DNA from: Pholiota molesta | Lineage: Eukaryota; Basidiomycota; Agaricomycetes; Agaricales; Strophariaceae | Length of the DNA stretch: 64,000 bases | Direction of reading: 5' to 3' | Assembly (NCBI GenBank): GCA_014925825.1 | Contig: JACGCK010000014.1 | Location: forward strand, 248,001-312,000 | Part shown: piece by piece, positions 23,222-34,842 of the stretch | Layout of the letters: each line of letters opens with the position of its first letter | Position numbering within the stretch: the stretch's first letter is position 1 | Position numbers and translations under genes: made by a program | Notes under the pieces: generated by a model | What the model saw: only the letters and a program-made list of their open reading frames with translations | Told to the model about the DNA's origin: nothing | Database searches by the model: none

Positions 23222-24152
23222 TTTCGCGTGGGCGAGCGTGGCTAGCGTGTAGCTAGCGTGAGTCACGTGCACGCTAGCCCACGCTAGCCCACGCTAGCAA
23301 ACATCATTTGCCCAATTCCCGACGCTGTGTGGCCTCGAGAGTCGGTTTAACGGTACTAGGTGTATTGTAGATATACTGGCCTCGTAAAAATATTACTTTC
23401 CAAATTTCTTTGGGCCAAGAGGTTCAGAAAATGGATTATCTAGTCACTCATGGACTTTAAATGCTCATTATCTCTCCTGAAACACTTCTGTATCATTATT
23501 TCTTCTGGTATTCAGTTCAATAGATAATATGCTCTCCAAATATATGTTTTGTTTGGACGTTTAGCTCATGTAGCGCACGCGCAGACCAGAATTAGTGCTA
23601 AGACAAATCTGTCACACGTTACATTATTTCTGTGACACATAATTATTCGCAATGCAGCCAACAGATTTTTCGTCGTCCAAGACAGCCAGATAAATCCATG
23701 TAAAAATGTAAGTATTAAGCTATCTATCTGTTATGCTTTTGTGCTTCATAGGTTAAGCTGGTACATAGAATAAAAGGCTTGTTGTGCTGACTAGTATACT
23801 CAGAAGGTATAACCAAACAACAGTAAATATCTCCCCGAGCACCGAAAACCATTGCACTTATGCGACGCTTGTGCAGAATAGAGTATGTACAATATAGCAA
23901 TGATACTCATAACTTCCTGCATTGCTATGAGTTATCTTATATGAAAATAAACTCAGTTATTCATACGAGACCACGCTACTCCACGCTACCTTCACGCTAC
24001 ATCACGCTACCTCCACGCTACCTCCACGCTACTGCACGCGACCTCACGCTACCTTCACGCTACCTCACGCGACCTCACGCTACCTCACGCGACCTCACGC
24101 TACCTCACGCTACCTTCCAGCTGCACGCTAGTCTACGCTAGTCCACGCTTAG
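23222..24152. mobile_element. Putative non-autonomous element with ACGCTA-packed ends
   Basis: The left end has TAGCGTG/CACGCTAGC words (about 23227-23300). The right end (23970-24150) is a dense array of CACGCTACCT and CACGCGACCT units finishing ACGCTAGTCCACGCTTAG. The two outer ends are loosely inverted (TTCGCGTGGGCGAGCGTGG against CTAAGCGTGGACTAGCGT). The organisation, with subterminal words in opposite orientation around an AT-rich core of about 0.65 kb without ORFs, parallels E1-E5. I found no convincing target duplication, so the limits are approximate. Confidence 0.4.
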
Positions 24153-25235
24153 AGTATATACATAGAAGACACATGCTTATACATGCTTATGAGCGCCTAA
24201 GACAAAAATATCTGAGTAATTCATTCCACGCACCTGGAATCATAGCGAATGGTTTTCCAGCGAAAAGAACAACAATATCAATATATCCTCGCAAGAAGAA
24301 ATTGCTAGCGCATTCGCAAGCATGAAAGATAAATCAGAGAACCCATCAGATGCTTTAAGCGCCCGTAAAGACGATACCAACACACCATGCGTTCCCGCTT
24401 CTCTCACTCACCGCGAAGGAGAAGGGATAGACACTCGTTAACTGTACTTAACCAACGCTCGTTACTCGTACTCGCTTCGCTGTCTTGGTCTTCGTTCGCG
24501 TCATATGTAAAATGGTCATTAACTGAAACTACAAAGAGTGTAACTAGAAAATTTAAGGCACATTACTAGCTCTGAAATACCACCCCGAAACGTTACCTCT
24601 TGCATGATGTAATTGACAACACCGATGACCGCGAGTCTGCCACCCCCGCCGTGTCCTCTTCCCAACATGAACCCCGCCCGCTCCTTCTCCTCCCTTGCCA
24701 GCCGCGCGGGCTCTGTCTTTGCCAGGCGCTTCGACTTCCATTACTGACAAGCACGCTGGATTATCCCGGCGGAGACGGCTCCAACGAGCGCGGCTTCGGC
24801 GTCGTCGTAGTCCTCGATGTCGTCGGCCGCGGCTATACTCTGGCGAATCGTATCAAGCGCGGGCGGTTAGAGGGGTTTGGAAGGAGCAAACACCGTTGAA
24901 ATTGACTGTTGGACTGGTATAAGGTAAGTAAGTAAGAATTCATATCAAAGAAAGAGTACTTACGTTGATATTGTGCTGAATCCACTAGACCTCCCGCGAC
25001 ACCGAACCGCCATCTCGTGATGTAATAGCGGGCTCGGCATCACTGATGTCGAGCCCGCTATCGCTGCGTACATCCCGCAACATCGCACACGACGCTCACG
25101 AACGTTTCCGCGCAGCGGCGCACCGTTGTTCGACCATGAGTTGAGACATTCTAGACTCAACTCCGGTGGCTATGGAAACTGTGGATAACTCATGACGCTG
25201 ATCAGCCTCAGGACCGATTTAGGACAGCGCACTGC

Positions 25236-25530
25236 CGCACGCTAGACTCACGCAAGCGCACGCTAGCGGCACGCTGGTCCACGCTTAAACTCAGTCATCC
25301 CAAGGTTTCAATGTCCTTAAATTATATTGTTTAATGGTATGTTTTGTTTTATAATACAACCAGGGATGCCTAAGACACGCCTACGCCAATTCTGGTGGCT
25401 GGGGAAGTCTTGGATGACGCGGAACGGCCGCAAAGGCGGTTTACGACGTCACGCTAGCGCACGCTAGTACTCACGCTAACGCACGCTCGTTCACGCTACA
25501 TCACGCTGCGTCACGCTCACCCACGCTAAA
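25236..25530. repeat. ACGCTA-word clusters
   Basis: Two clusters of CACGCTA/CACGCTAGC words (25236-25290 and 25450-25530) end ccacgcttaaa and ccacgctaaaa respectively, like the right end of the array at 24150. They are probably ends of the same type of element. The stretch 24153-25235 holds only short ORFs and nothing I can name. Confidence 0.45.
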
Positions 25531-25899
25531 ATAATGGTGCCCATACAGATCGGCTCGGAAAAAAATGCAGAATATGAAACATGAACATGTCTTTTTGGAT
25601 AGGATAATTGGGTGATGTTTATATGATCTGGGGGCGTTAGAGGCAGAGGACAGGAGAGAAAAATAATAAAACGAAAAACTTGCGAAGAACATATCGTGTC
25701 ACGGGCCGGTCAGGCTTTGACAGAATTGCGCGAGAATCGTGGAAGTCGCCAGGTATCCTCTTCCCATCGATAGCATTTCCTTCCGACGTCCGTATCCTCG
25801 ACGGCCTTCTGCATCCCACTCCCTGCTCTCCATGGTCCCACTGCAGCTTCATGTGCCGCTTGCTACAAGCCAATTCATATCCTATTATCCACGACAAGT

Positions 25900-27543
25900 T
25901 CAATGACCAGCTGAACAGCACATACAAAGCACTCGACGCACCTCGTAAGGAATCTCGTAGCTCACAAGCGTCGCCAGCTCAGCAGCACCCATGAAGACCC
26001 TCCTCACGCACTCTTCTACTTCCGCTGGGGCGATGCCGTGCCTCCTCGCAGCTTCGCGGACCATCTGAATGTTGGAGGCGCTGTTCCGGGGCCCCAGCAA
26101 GAACGACCGGTCTATCAAACCCTGCAAGGCTGCGGCACTCACGTTACGGATCAGCCATCCCAGCAAGGCTGCGTCGGGGACGCGGACGCGGCGCTCTGGT
26201 GCTGCCGTCGGCGCACTTGATGACGACGAACCGGTGGTGGGAATCACAGTATGATGCAGCATCGAGGACGACGACGACGCTGATGCTTGCGATGCTTCGC
26301 TGTTAGAGGGAGCAGAGGGTGAGTGGAAGTCAATATTCTCAGCACTATTACGCCGCTGAGTCGTTTGCAGATCGAGATCTTCCTCGCTCAGCACTTGTGG
26401 CAGCGCATCTGAACCAACGGCATCCATGGTGTGATTCGCCATCGAAGGTGTCGGTGAGCAATCCACGTCTGTGCTGGCTGTCTGTCCAGACATTGAATTC
26501 CGATTTTTATCAGCCAGTCTCAGTGATGTCGATGACGATGGTATTGCGACACTCGAACCAATGGGCTGTGGCAACCTCTCACCCATTCGTAGCGTTGAAT
26601 CTGCTAACGAATCCTTGGCAGGCGCCGCCGACAACGACCTCGACGAGGGAGAGAGAGACGTGGGTGCGGACGTGGACAACGATGACGATGGCGCAACCCA
26701 TGACGATGAAGATGTGGATGCAGATTGTGAGGATGGCGACCATGCGGAAAGGGAAGCCGATGACGAAGACGTGGACGAGGGTGGTGTGGACGACGACGAC
26801 AAGAGTGCACCCGCAAGAGTTGAGTAAGTCGATATATGCCCCGCCAACGAATGTGAGCCATCCACCACCATAGCTATATTTTCATCTTGCTGATGCAGTA
26901 CCGTAGAAGCATTGAAAGGGGGCGCAAGGCCATGTGTGGATGCGTAAACCGTGCTGGTTGACGGTGATTGACCTGGTCCATTCGATATGATCTCCGCCTC
27001 TTCAACTTTGACTTCGAGACGGCCTTGCTGACGGGCACCCGCAGTCATTGAAATCCTAGCTATGATCAGACCACGATACAAGGGTGGGACCACATTGAAC
27101 TTACATCGAGGAGGGCGTTGAGTCCTTTGGGGGCTCGATCATCCTGTCGAGGGTGCTGGCGATCTGGTCAGCGCCTACGTCGCTCCCAGATCCTAAGTTT
27201 GGAGTGTTGTTCCACCCTTCGGTGGAACTACCATTGCTGAAAAATTGTACAATGGCTGTTCGTCCGTCAGTTCAACGTGTGGCTAATTCGCGAGGCAGGC
27301 CACATGCTTACCGCCAATTACCGCAGCTGGTGGGAAGGGCGGCTGCGAGTGTATCGGAGGCTGCTGGTACTGGCTGTGATGCCGTGTTGAGCGGCCACCC
27401 AACAATTGGGCTGACTCGTCCATGTCCAGCCCCGTCGTTGCGGTGTCTATGAACTGCCACTCTTTGGGGTGACGGCGTCGACATGTTTTGCGCATTGGGA
27501 TTCGCGCTTCACTGGAACTGCGTTTCGGTGGCTTGGGATCCAT
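25900..27543 (-). CDS. Ser-rich paralogous family, copy C (best minus-strand member)
   Basis: The model has three exons: 27543-27312, 27216-27105 and 27055-25900. The joins preserve frame and give 499 residues. Exon 1 is basic (MDPKPPKRSS..RKTCRRRHPKEWQFIDTATTGL). Exon 2 carries GWNN..GADQIASTLDRMIEPPKDS. Exon 3 is mostly low-complexity Ser/Thr/Pro, followed by a well-ordered C-terminal segment (VPDAALLGWLIRNVSAAALQ, then MVREAARRHGIAPAEVEECV and SYEIPYEV). That C-terminal segment resembles the one in the plus-strand member at 28563-30105 and looks helical. I do not recognise the family and no catalytic motif is visible. A further 3' exon is possible because EIPYE is followed by GTGCGT and downstream sequence is conserved with copy A. 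Confidence 0.6.
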
Positions 27544-27699
27544 GGGGAGGATGAAGAAGTTTTTCGGAGTTTTTTCTCTGTTGGCCTCGCTTCTTTGTGT
27601 TGTGCCTATTTGGTTGCATCTCCGTGGACCCTGTCCCTCCACAATGCATTGTTGGAATTCCAAGAATCTGATTATTGTCGAAGCTACGAATGACTCGAC

Positions 27700-28562
27700 C
27701 AGTGTTTTCTGCCCTGGTGGAAGGTCCTCGCTTTTAGGCCTCCCATTTGTATCGTCTTCATCTGACTCACTAAATATGTCGAGGAATAGAAAGACACTTC
27801 CAATTCTAGTCGGCTGACAAAATGACAGGGAAACTCGAAAAGTCAGCTAAGGGCGAATAGACGAATTTCCGCGATCATCGAGAATAATAGTATTATTGCT
27901 GCTCGTACACCCGTTGCAGGCCTCGAGGAAGAAGGTATAGTATGACGCACAGACTTGAGGCCACTCGGAGTTTTCCGCAACTACCACAGGTAAACTAACA
28001 TGAGAGCGCCCGTGTCCTAGCCTGTCCTAGCCATTTTTGAACATGAAATCTGACTTCTTCCATGTTCGAAATCGGCCTTGTTTTTAGTAGAGACCTTGCC
28101 GAAATGCGGCTACGACTACGTCGTCGAAGTTTATATTTAGCTCTCCAAGCGCAATGTAATTAAAATCTGTTATACGCGACAGACTAAGTACGGACTGTTT
28201 CCAGAGCAAGCGGCGGCTGAGCTTCTGGAAACGATCACAAAAATACAAGAGGGACACCATAAATGGGCTCCCGTTCACACCTGACCATTAAAGAGGACCG
28301 AGGACCAAAAAGGATCCTTATTCGAAAGAGATCGTGGTCAGGAGTTTGCAGCGGCCAACGCTTTTATCGAGAACGTGCTCCGTTAAAAATCAATGAAATA
28401 ACAGTCGTTGAGAGAACAAGGACGGCTCACCGTCATAGGGAGGTCGAGTCATTCATTTCACAGGATAGATAGAGATCAGATTGCTAGCATTCCACGCAGC
28501 GTATGATGAAGCAGGGACCAACAAGCGCCAACCGAGCATAGCCGGTATAAAGATGCGAGGCC
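27700..28562. other. Intergenic between head-to-head family members
   Basis: The region separates copy C (minus) from copy D (plus) and should hold both promoters. The family-type leader (AAGAAGCGAGGCCAACAG on the minus strand) lies just upstream of 27543. A 64-codon minus ORF (28084-28278) has no features. Nothing else is supported. Confidence 0.35.
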
Positions 28563-30105
28563 ATGACAATGACCCTGAAAAAATCTCTTATCGCCTTCAT
28601 GCCCTCCTCTCCGAACCAACGCGCCTCGAACGAACCCAACTCTAGTGCAACGAGCAAGCGCCCTAAATTTATGGATAGCCTGCCCCATCTTGGCGATGGA
28701 GAATACGCCCCGTACGCACAGATGCAGCAGTCGCCCGGCCCCATGGCACCCGACGCGCTTCTTGCGCACCAAGCGCACCGTACCGCTTCACCTCCTGGCC
28801 TCCAGTCCCAGCAGCGCCCGCCCGAGCCCACATCGCAGGCTCCGGGTCCTTCGAATAATGAAGGCGAGTGGTGGTATAATCTGGTTTGAGGAATAGCAGC
28901 TTATCCATTTTATCGATGGATAGGAACCGCCGCACGAGCAGACTACGACCGTTCCTCCTTAGGATGGAATGGGATATTATCAAACATTGAATCCGAGAGC
29001 CCCCATGGGGCTGGGCATATCACCAGCCACCTTTGGGGAGATGTCGAGGACCAACGGGCCTCCACGAGCTCTCCGATGTAAGTTAAATCCGGACCACCCT
29101 TAGAGAAAGGTGACTGATCATTACTGCTAGCAATTCCCTGACCCAATGGTCTCCATTCGAGGCGTCGTTGTAAGTCAAATCGTGTCGCACTGGAAGAAAT
29201 GAGGCTGATCACCCCGATAACTCCAAAGGCATGATGCTGCGAGCCAGACATGGCTCAACAGCGGCGACGACTCGGAGCGCCCAGAAGGCCAGTTTCCACC
29301 GCCGCCATGCTCGCCGCCCTCAGGCGACGCGAACATTCCAGTGATAGCGAGATCGCTGGAGACGACTTCAAGCGGAGAAGAGCCGCCGCCATTCAGCCAC
29401 CAGGCTGATACCCACCCGCAGGTTGGATTCAGCGCGGTCGAACTGATGGAAATGGCGTATGAGTCGATGATGGCCGACATCTGGAGTATGCCCGACGCAG
29501 CCATGTCATCGGCGTCGACATCGTTGCCATCGTGGACCCCGCATACTGTAATTTCACCAACGGGGTACATTGGGGATGAGACGCACCACCTGCCTGACCC
29601 GGATGCGCAGTCGATCGCTAGCGATGCTTGGCTTCCGTTGCCTGAGCTCATGGGCTACGCGAATGTGAGCTACTCGCCGCTATTGTCCTCGGATGGCATG
29701 TCGTCGTCGTCGAATCACCTGGATCCCATTCCCGAAAGCAATGGCTCGACATCACCATTCCCATCATCATCCTCGCCGCCGCCGCCTGCCTCGTCGTCAT
29801 CGTCGTCGAGTTCTCATCCCAGGGATCGCGCCAGTGCGCCAATGGGGACAGTATCGGAGGCCACCATCCTGTGGCTGGTGCGCAATGTAACCCCTTCACG
29901 TGTATCCGACCTGCTACACCCAGCACTATTGTTGAGAATTCCGGAGACCCAGCTCGCCATTCTGGTGCTACGGGAACTTTGGGGCCGCCATCAGGTAACG
30001 GCCGATGAGGTAAACGGATTCGAGACGATGGTATACAACGAGTCTATGGATGAGCGTCGGCGTGGGCGTCGGCAGCGCACGCGTCGTCGGCGCTCCCATA
30101 ACTGA
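28563..30105 (+). CDS. Ser-rich paralogous family, copy D (intact plus-strand member)
   Basis: Four exons join in frame: 28563-28863, 28963-29077, 29131-29169 and 29229-30105, giving 443 residues. A Met at 28599 could also be used. The first intron requires a GC donor (AAG/GCGAGT), which restores the EGWNG motif matching EGWN in the other copies; this join is inferred. The second intron (GATGTAAGTTAAAT..CCACCCTTAG..TGCTAG) is the intron conserved through the family. The C-terminus has VSEATILWLVRNVTPSRVSD..HQVTADEV, like the end of copy C, then a basic tail (RRRGRRQRTRRRRS) that could be nuclear-targeting. The low-complexity Ser block (about residues 300-340) is typical. No function can be assigned. 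Confidence 0.6.
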
Positions 30106-30659
30106 GGTACGTTGGTTCCTTTCCATTGTATGGGAAGTGAAGTCATGAAAATTACTGTATGAATAGAGCTCGACTTGAAGCGCCCGGCGGTCCACGAATA
30201 GGTCACAGGGCAGTTAAGGAAGTGGGGGACATTTCGCAGAGGTAGGTATCGAAAATGCGGAATATACGACGCGGACGGAATGGTTATCGATGGAAAGATG
30301 GAACGAAGGCGGTCCGGCCGGAACGGGCATATCTCGTCAAGTTGTCCCAAAGTTGTGCTCGCCTTTGGCTCGCCTGGTACTTATTTTCCTCTGTCCCAGC
30401 TCTTGGATCCATATACCATTCTTTCCACTATCACTATGATTCTATGTACTGTTTATTTTATAGCCCCACAATTGAAACTCTATGTATCACCACTGCTCGA
30501 TTTAGAATCAATGTGGCTGACGCCAAACTGACTAAATTATTATAGGCCATTCAAATGAGAACATGATAATTTGACTAACTACTATACATTGTACAATTGA
30601 AATCATGGAATACATTGCGTCGTTGGGCCTTAGATTACCCTCTCTACCAAAACAAATTT

Positions 30660-31060
30660 GTCCACCTCAGGGTAGTGATGAACTTTATACTTCGATCGAG
30701 AATCGAGAGCGCTCGAGGGACTGGTCACTCCACCAGCCACTCATGCGTAGGCGTCGAGGCCAATCCGCACCCCCCGATGTAAGATCAACTTCATCCCACC
30801 CTGAGCGAGTCGACCAATCACATTGCTAGCAGTTTCCGCGCCCACTGCCATATTATCCCCTGAACGCCCAAGGGGACTCCGTGCTGTAAGTTGAATTCTG
30901 CCGCGCCGAAGAATACAAGGCTGATCCCTCTGATGTTCCCGGAGGCTGTCACTTGCTGATGACGCCTGGCTCCCACTGCATCGACCCATGGCTGACGCAA
31001 ATACAAAGCTCCTTGAAAATATCCTCAATCCACGCGGAAATGGCGATAGCCATTGCGCTA
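30660..31060 (+). pseudogene. Ser-rich paralogous family, fragment E
   Basis: Plus-strand sequence aligns with exons 2-4 of copy D and both of its introns. CCCGATGTAAGATCAACTT..TCCCACCCTG..TTGCTAG matches the second intron, and CTGTAAGTTGAATTCTGC..AAGGCTGATC matches the third. They are followed by CTTGCTGATGACGCCTGGCT, resembling HDAASQTWL of copy D. A stop occurs in the exon-3 equivalent, so this is a remnant. Confidence 0.5.
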
Positions 31061-31189
31061 GCAAGAGCGCAGGGAAACAATAGCTTTAAACACAACCGAT
31101 GTCCCGGCTTGAGTTCAGGGCATAATCGGAAGCAAATGAAACGAGGACAGCCAAGAAAAACGGACATCCACGCCTGCAAAGGAAGCGCG

Positions 31190-32130
31190 GCGTGCGTCCG
31201 GACCCGTGCACTGAGATCCAGAACACCGCCGCGGGAACGCACCATCGCGGCGCCCGATCACGGCTTTTCCGTACCTAAAAGTGCGTTCCGCCCATCATCA
31301 ATTGCAACGAAGGGCCTGGGCGTCACTTTATCGCGGAGCAGATCGAGGGGCCGCGAATGAACGTGCCGTGTCGCCTTAGGGCGGGACGGAATGCAAATCA
31401 AAAACTTATGATCAGCGAGCGCCTCTGCCAGAATGCGGAACGCGTCAGCGGAGCCGTCGAGGCCCCGCAGGGCTCGACGCGCCCTCGGATACAGTTCTGA
31501 TCCCCGTCCCGCCCTCGTGTCGCAGGCGGAGCGTTCTGCCAGCAAGGCGCGCTGTCCTGCGGTGCCCCCGGTCCCGCAGGCCGTCTGATCGTATTTTGAG
31601 TTCCATCGCAGACTTTCCCAACGTACGGGAGAGAGCCACGCGCGAGCAACCAAGTTCGGAGGGCCAAAGAAGAGAGGCGAGAGCGCGCGGGGTTCGCAAC
31701 GTCGGTCGTGTGCGGGTGCTTAGGAGGAAAAAATAATCACCCTATAAACCGGATAACGCCGCCCAATCGCGACCCTCAGAGGAGGCCGAAGATGACGCCG
31801 GCAGCAGGAAGCGCGGTGCGCCCGGACCCATGGCTGGCCTCCGAAAAACCGCCCAGGGAAAGAAAGCACCATCGCAGCGCCCAAAAATCCCCGTCGACAA
31901 TGGAAAGTGCGTTCTGCCCTCCATCAGCTGCGACGAAGCACCTGGGCGTCACTTTTTCAAGGAGCAGATCGAGGGGCGCGCATGGGTGTGCCATCTTAGG
32001 GTGGAATAGCCGACAAGATCATCATCAGCGAGCGCTGTTGGCGCTGGCGAGAGGCGCAAACGCTAGACGCCCTCAGATGTAATTTGAGCCGCGCTCCACC
32101 CTCATCGCGGAGGCCGAACGTTCTGCTGGG
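31190..32130 (+). repeat. Diverged tandem duplication (two units) with family intron-like ends
   Basis: Unit 1 (about 31190-31560) and unit 2 (about 31800-32130) share ordered blocks: CACCATCGC.GCGCCC, GTGCGTTC.GCCC, GGGCGTCACTTT, GAGCAGATCGAGGGGC and an AGCGAGCGC stretch. Each ends with a sequence like the family intron (for example GACGCCCTCAGATGTAATTT, then CCACCCTC). They are probably decayed family fragments; no frame can be supported. The intervening 31561-31799 shows nothing else. Confidence 0.4.
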
Positions 32131-32439
32131 AAGGTGGCACCAGACGCGCGAGCCATCACATCAAGTTCGGCGGATGTACAGATCGCTAGGGAGGCGCGGT
32201 GCTCATGGCCTAGCCCCGTCGTTTGAATGGAGCTGGTTGACGGACTCTGTCAAGTGGCAGCGGTCGGCGTTGGCGTGGCAGGACATCTCGGTTGGTTGGC
32301 TCGGAGGAAGATGCTATGGGGCCGGTGATTGGAGCGCCAGCGATGGTAACGAAGGGAGGGGCGGCAGCACCGGCGGAGCATTGGAATCGGGCAGAGCTGG
32401 GAGGAGCCGAGTAAATACAGGCATCGCCATTCTTCCAGC

Positions 32440-32790
32440 ACCCAGTTCCGGGTGTAAAACATGGGCGTTGGACGACGCGCTCGTGGAATTTATCCGCGTC
32501 GAGCTCAAGGAGGGTCGCCGAGCTTTGGGGAGGTGGGTTGGCTTCGAGGAAGTGGAAAGACGGTTGGTCAGCGCACCAATGGCGAGTACAAAAACAGGCG
32601 ACGAGCCCAGGCGTGAGCTCGAGTCGCCTACGTAGGAATCCTTACCTTGTCCCGCTACTCCTGGGCTGGCATGGAGTGGCGTTGCAGGCTGACGGCGATC
32701 CGTCGCCTAGTGGTGGACGCCGCCATGTGTGAGTGGCCGTATCGCCATGCCGCGTGTAAAAGTCGTAGCTGCCAGAGGCAGGCAGGTATA
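32440..32790 (-). repeat. Dispersed module R, copy 2
   Basis: This is the counterpart of 9119-9520: AGTTCCGGGTGTAAAAC, then GGTTGGCTTCGAGGAAG, GCGACGAGCCCAGGCGTGAG and CTAGTGGTGGACGC in the same order and strand. In-frame stops appear in the minus reading. After it, to about 33270, nothing coding is supported apart from the start of the next gene. Confidence 0.45.
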
Positions 32791-33276
32791 CAGTACACGA
32801 GCGAAACGTTCAGTCAGCAAGGTTGAATCTTGGAGCCTCTCACTTGAAGGTGGGGATGGCACTGCACAGGCTGTCCTTTCGGAGCTGCGCGTGGGCGGAG
32901 TGCTGGTTAGGGGAGAAGAGGAGGGAGCTCGAGAGCGTCGTGCGATCTGGGCGGAGCTTGAAATTCCTAAGGCCGACAGCAACCGTTTCCTCAACATCCC
33001 TCCGTTAGGCCATCACTAGCACTCCCAGGTCAGAACAAAGCACCAGAGGAGAAGGGCCATTCGCGCGATACGGCAAACCGTAGTACATGGCAGAATCAGA
33101 GGTGCGAATGAAAAGATATCTCTGAACCCCAATATGCACTAACAACTGAACATAACTTTCAAGTATAGTGCCTGCTAGCAATCGCGTGATCGCACACAAT
33201 TATGACACTGATTGGATGAGAAAGCCTCTAATGTCTATCAGGGGTGTCACCAGATCCCTTCTCAACTGCGCCCACC

Positions 33277-34752
33277 ATGTCGAACGACGAAAGCGCCGAC
33301 TTCTCCTCGGTCCCAATCCTCGACTACTCCCTCATCAATTCTGCGAGCACGAAACCCGAATTCCTCTCCCAGCTTCGGCATGCGCTCATCAACGTCGGCT
33401 TCCTCTATCTGTCCAACCACCCTGTATCCCAGGCCGATATCGATTCGCTGGTGGGGTACATCCCCAAGCTCTTCGCACTTCCACAAGAAGCGAAGGACGC
33501 GATCAAGATGGCGAACTCGGAGCACTTCCTCGGGTATTCCAGGCTTGGGGCGGAGCTGACGAAGGGCGCGGTGGATCAGAGGGAGCAGTTCGACTTTGCG
33601 ACGAGGCATGTATCGCGGTGGAAAGCAGGCGATCCGGACCATTATCGTTTATGGGGACCGCCTCAGGCAAGAAATTACATTGATCACTAGGTCGATCACT
33701 AACTAATATCGTCTTATAGTGGCCCGACGAAAAACTCATTCCGGGCTTCAGAGATGTCATGGAACGATACCTGGAGCAAGTAGAAGACCTAGGCTACAAG
33801 TTCTGCTCGCTGATCGCAGAAGCGTTCGGGCTGGGGCCAGAGGGGCTGTCCGCGTTCTTCGACACGCCCGACTTGATGCAGCACCGCGCGAAGATCGTGC
33901 AGTATCCCGTCGTCCAGGGATACGACCAGGGCGTAGGACCGCATTACGACGCAGGCTTCTTGACCTTCGTAAGTTATTATTCATGTTTCGATTTAACATG
34001 GGGAGCTGACGATCTGGCTTTCGAATGCGCGTAGCTCCTGCAAGCCTCCTCGCACCGCGGCTTACAAGTCCAGAATCTTGCCGGCGAATGGATCGACGCG
34101 CCGCCCGTCCCCGGAACCTTCGTCGTGAACCTCGGCAAAGGTACTCTCATCGAATCGTTGATCCTTGATTCCCAGCTAAGTATGTTTCTCCCGTAGCTCT
34201 CGAATTCGTCACGGGCGGTGTCGCACGAGCAACCTCCCATCGCGTGCTCTCCCCGAAGGGCTCCACTCCGCGCTACTCCGTGCCCTTCTTCCAAAACATA
34301 GGCCTCGACACCCGGCTGACGGACCACATTCTCAAATGTACGTGCGCTGTTCCACTCATTCGACTCAAACTAATTATCATTCTTGTGTCGCTAGTCCCTC
34401 CTGAGATCCTGGCGCTCCGCGACGCTCGAGGGCAGATAGCCGCTACGGATTGTACGTCCTAGCCTCTTTGATCCTTGCCACCCTGAGTGCTGAAGTCTCT
34501 CCGTCTTCTTCAGCCGTGAATTTCACCGAATTCGACCGCGAGCCTTCAGGCAAGGTCAACCTCATCGGGAGAGTAAAGTGCGTAGATTTATCGACCCAAC
34601 AACTGACTATATATCGCTATATCTCGGTTGCTGATGTCTCGCTGAATTTTTTGTTCTTCAGGAGTCATCCCGACGTGGCGGAGCGTCATTATCCTGCGCT
34701 CTTCAGGCAGATATTCCCGGATGGCTATTCTGGGAAGGGGAGTGCGTATTAG
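33277..34752 (+). CDS. 2-oxoglutarate/Fe(II)-dependent oxygenase (isopenicillin-N-synthase-like)
   Basis: Seven exons join in frame: 33277-33666, 33720-33968, 34035-34140, 34197-34337, 34395-34451, 34514-34577 and 34662-34752, giving 365 residues. The start has a good context (CCACCATGTC). The N-terminal part (VPILDYSLIN..GFLYLSNHPV) is the DIOX_N type. The jelly-roll core shows the iron ligands HYD in GVGPHYDAGF and the distal His in ATSHRVLSP, with the 2OG-binding Arg in RYSVPFF, so the active site looks complete. The first intron begins GC (CAG/GCAAGA) rather than GT; the in-frame join PPQ-WPDEK supports it. Family members hydroxylate, desaturate or cyclise small molecules; the substrate cannot be told. 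An SDR remnant nearby hints at a former metabolic pair. Confidence 0.9.
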
Positions 34753-34842
34753 GTCGGGTCTACATGGGACGTTGTATTTTTGGGACGAGTAGACATGTAA
34801 AGTATATATGTGTTTCTAGGAATGTAAGATAAGATTCTGGTA

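Noticed and set aside
23970..24150. CRISPR-like or telomere-like array of CACGCTACCT units
   Set aside because: Units are contiguous and variable with no unique spacers, the genome is eukaryotic, and the same words occur inverted at 23227-23300.
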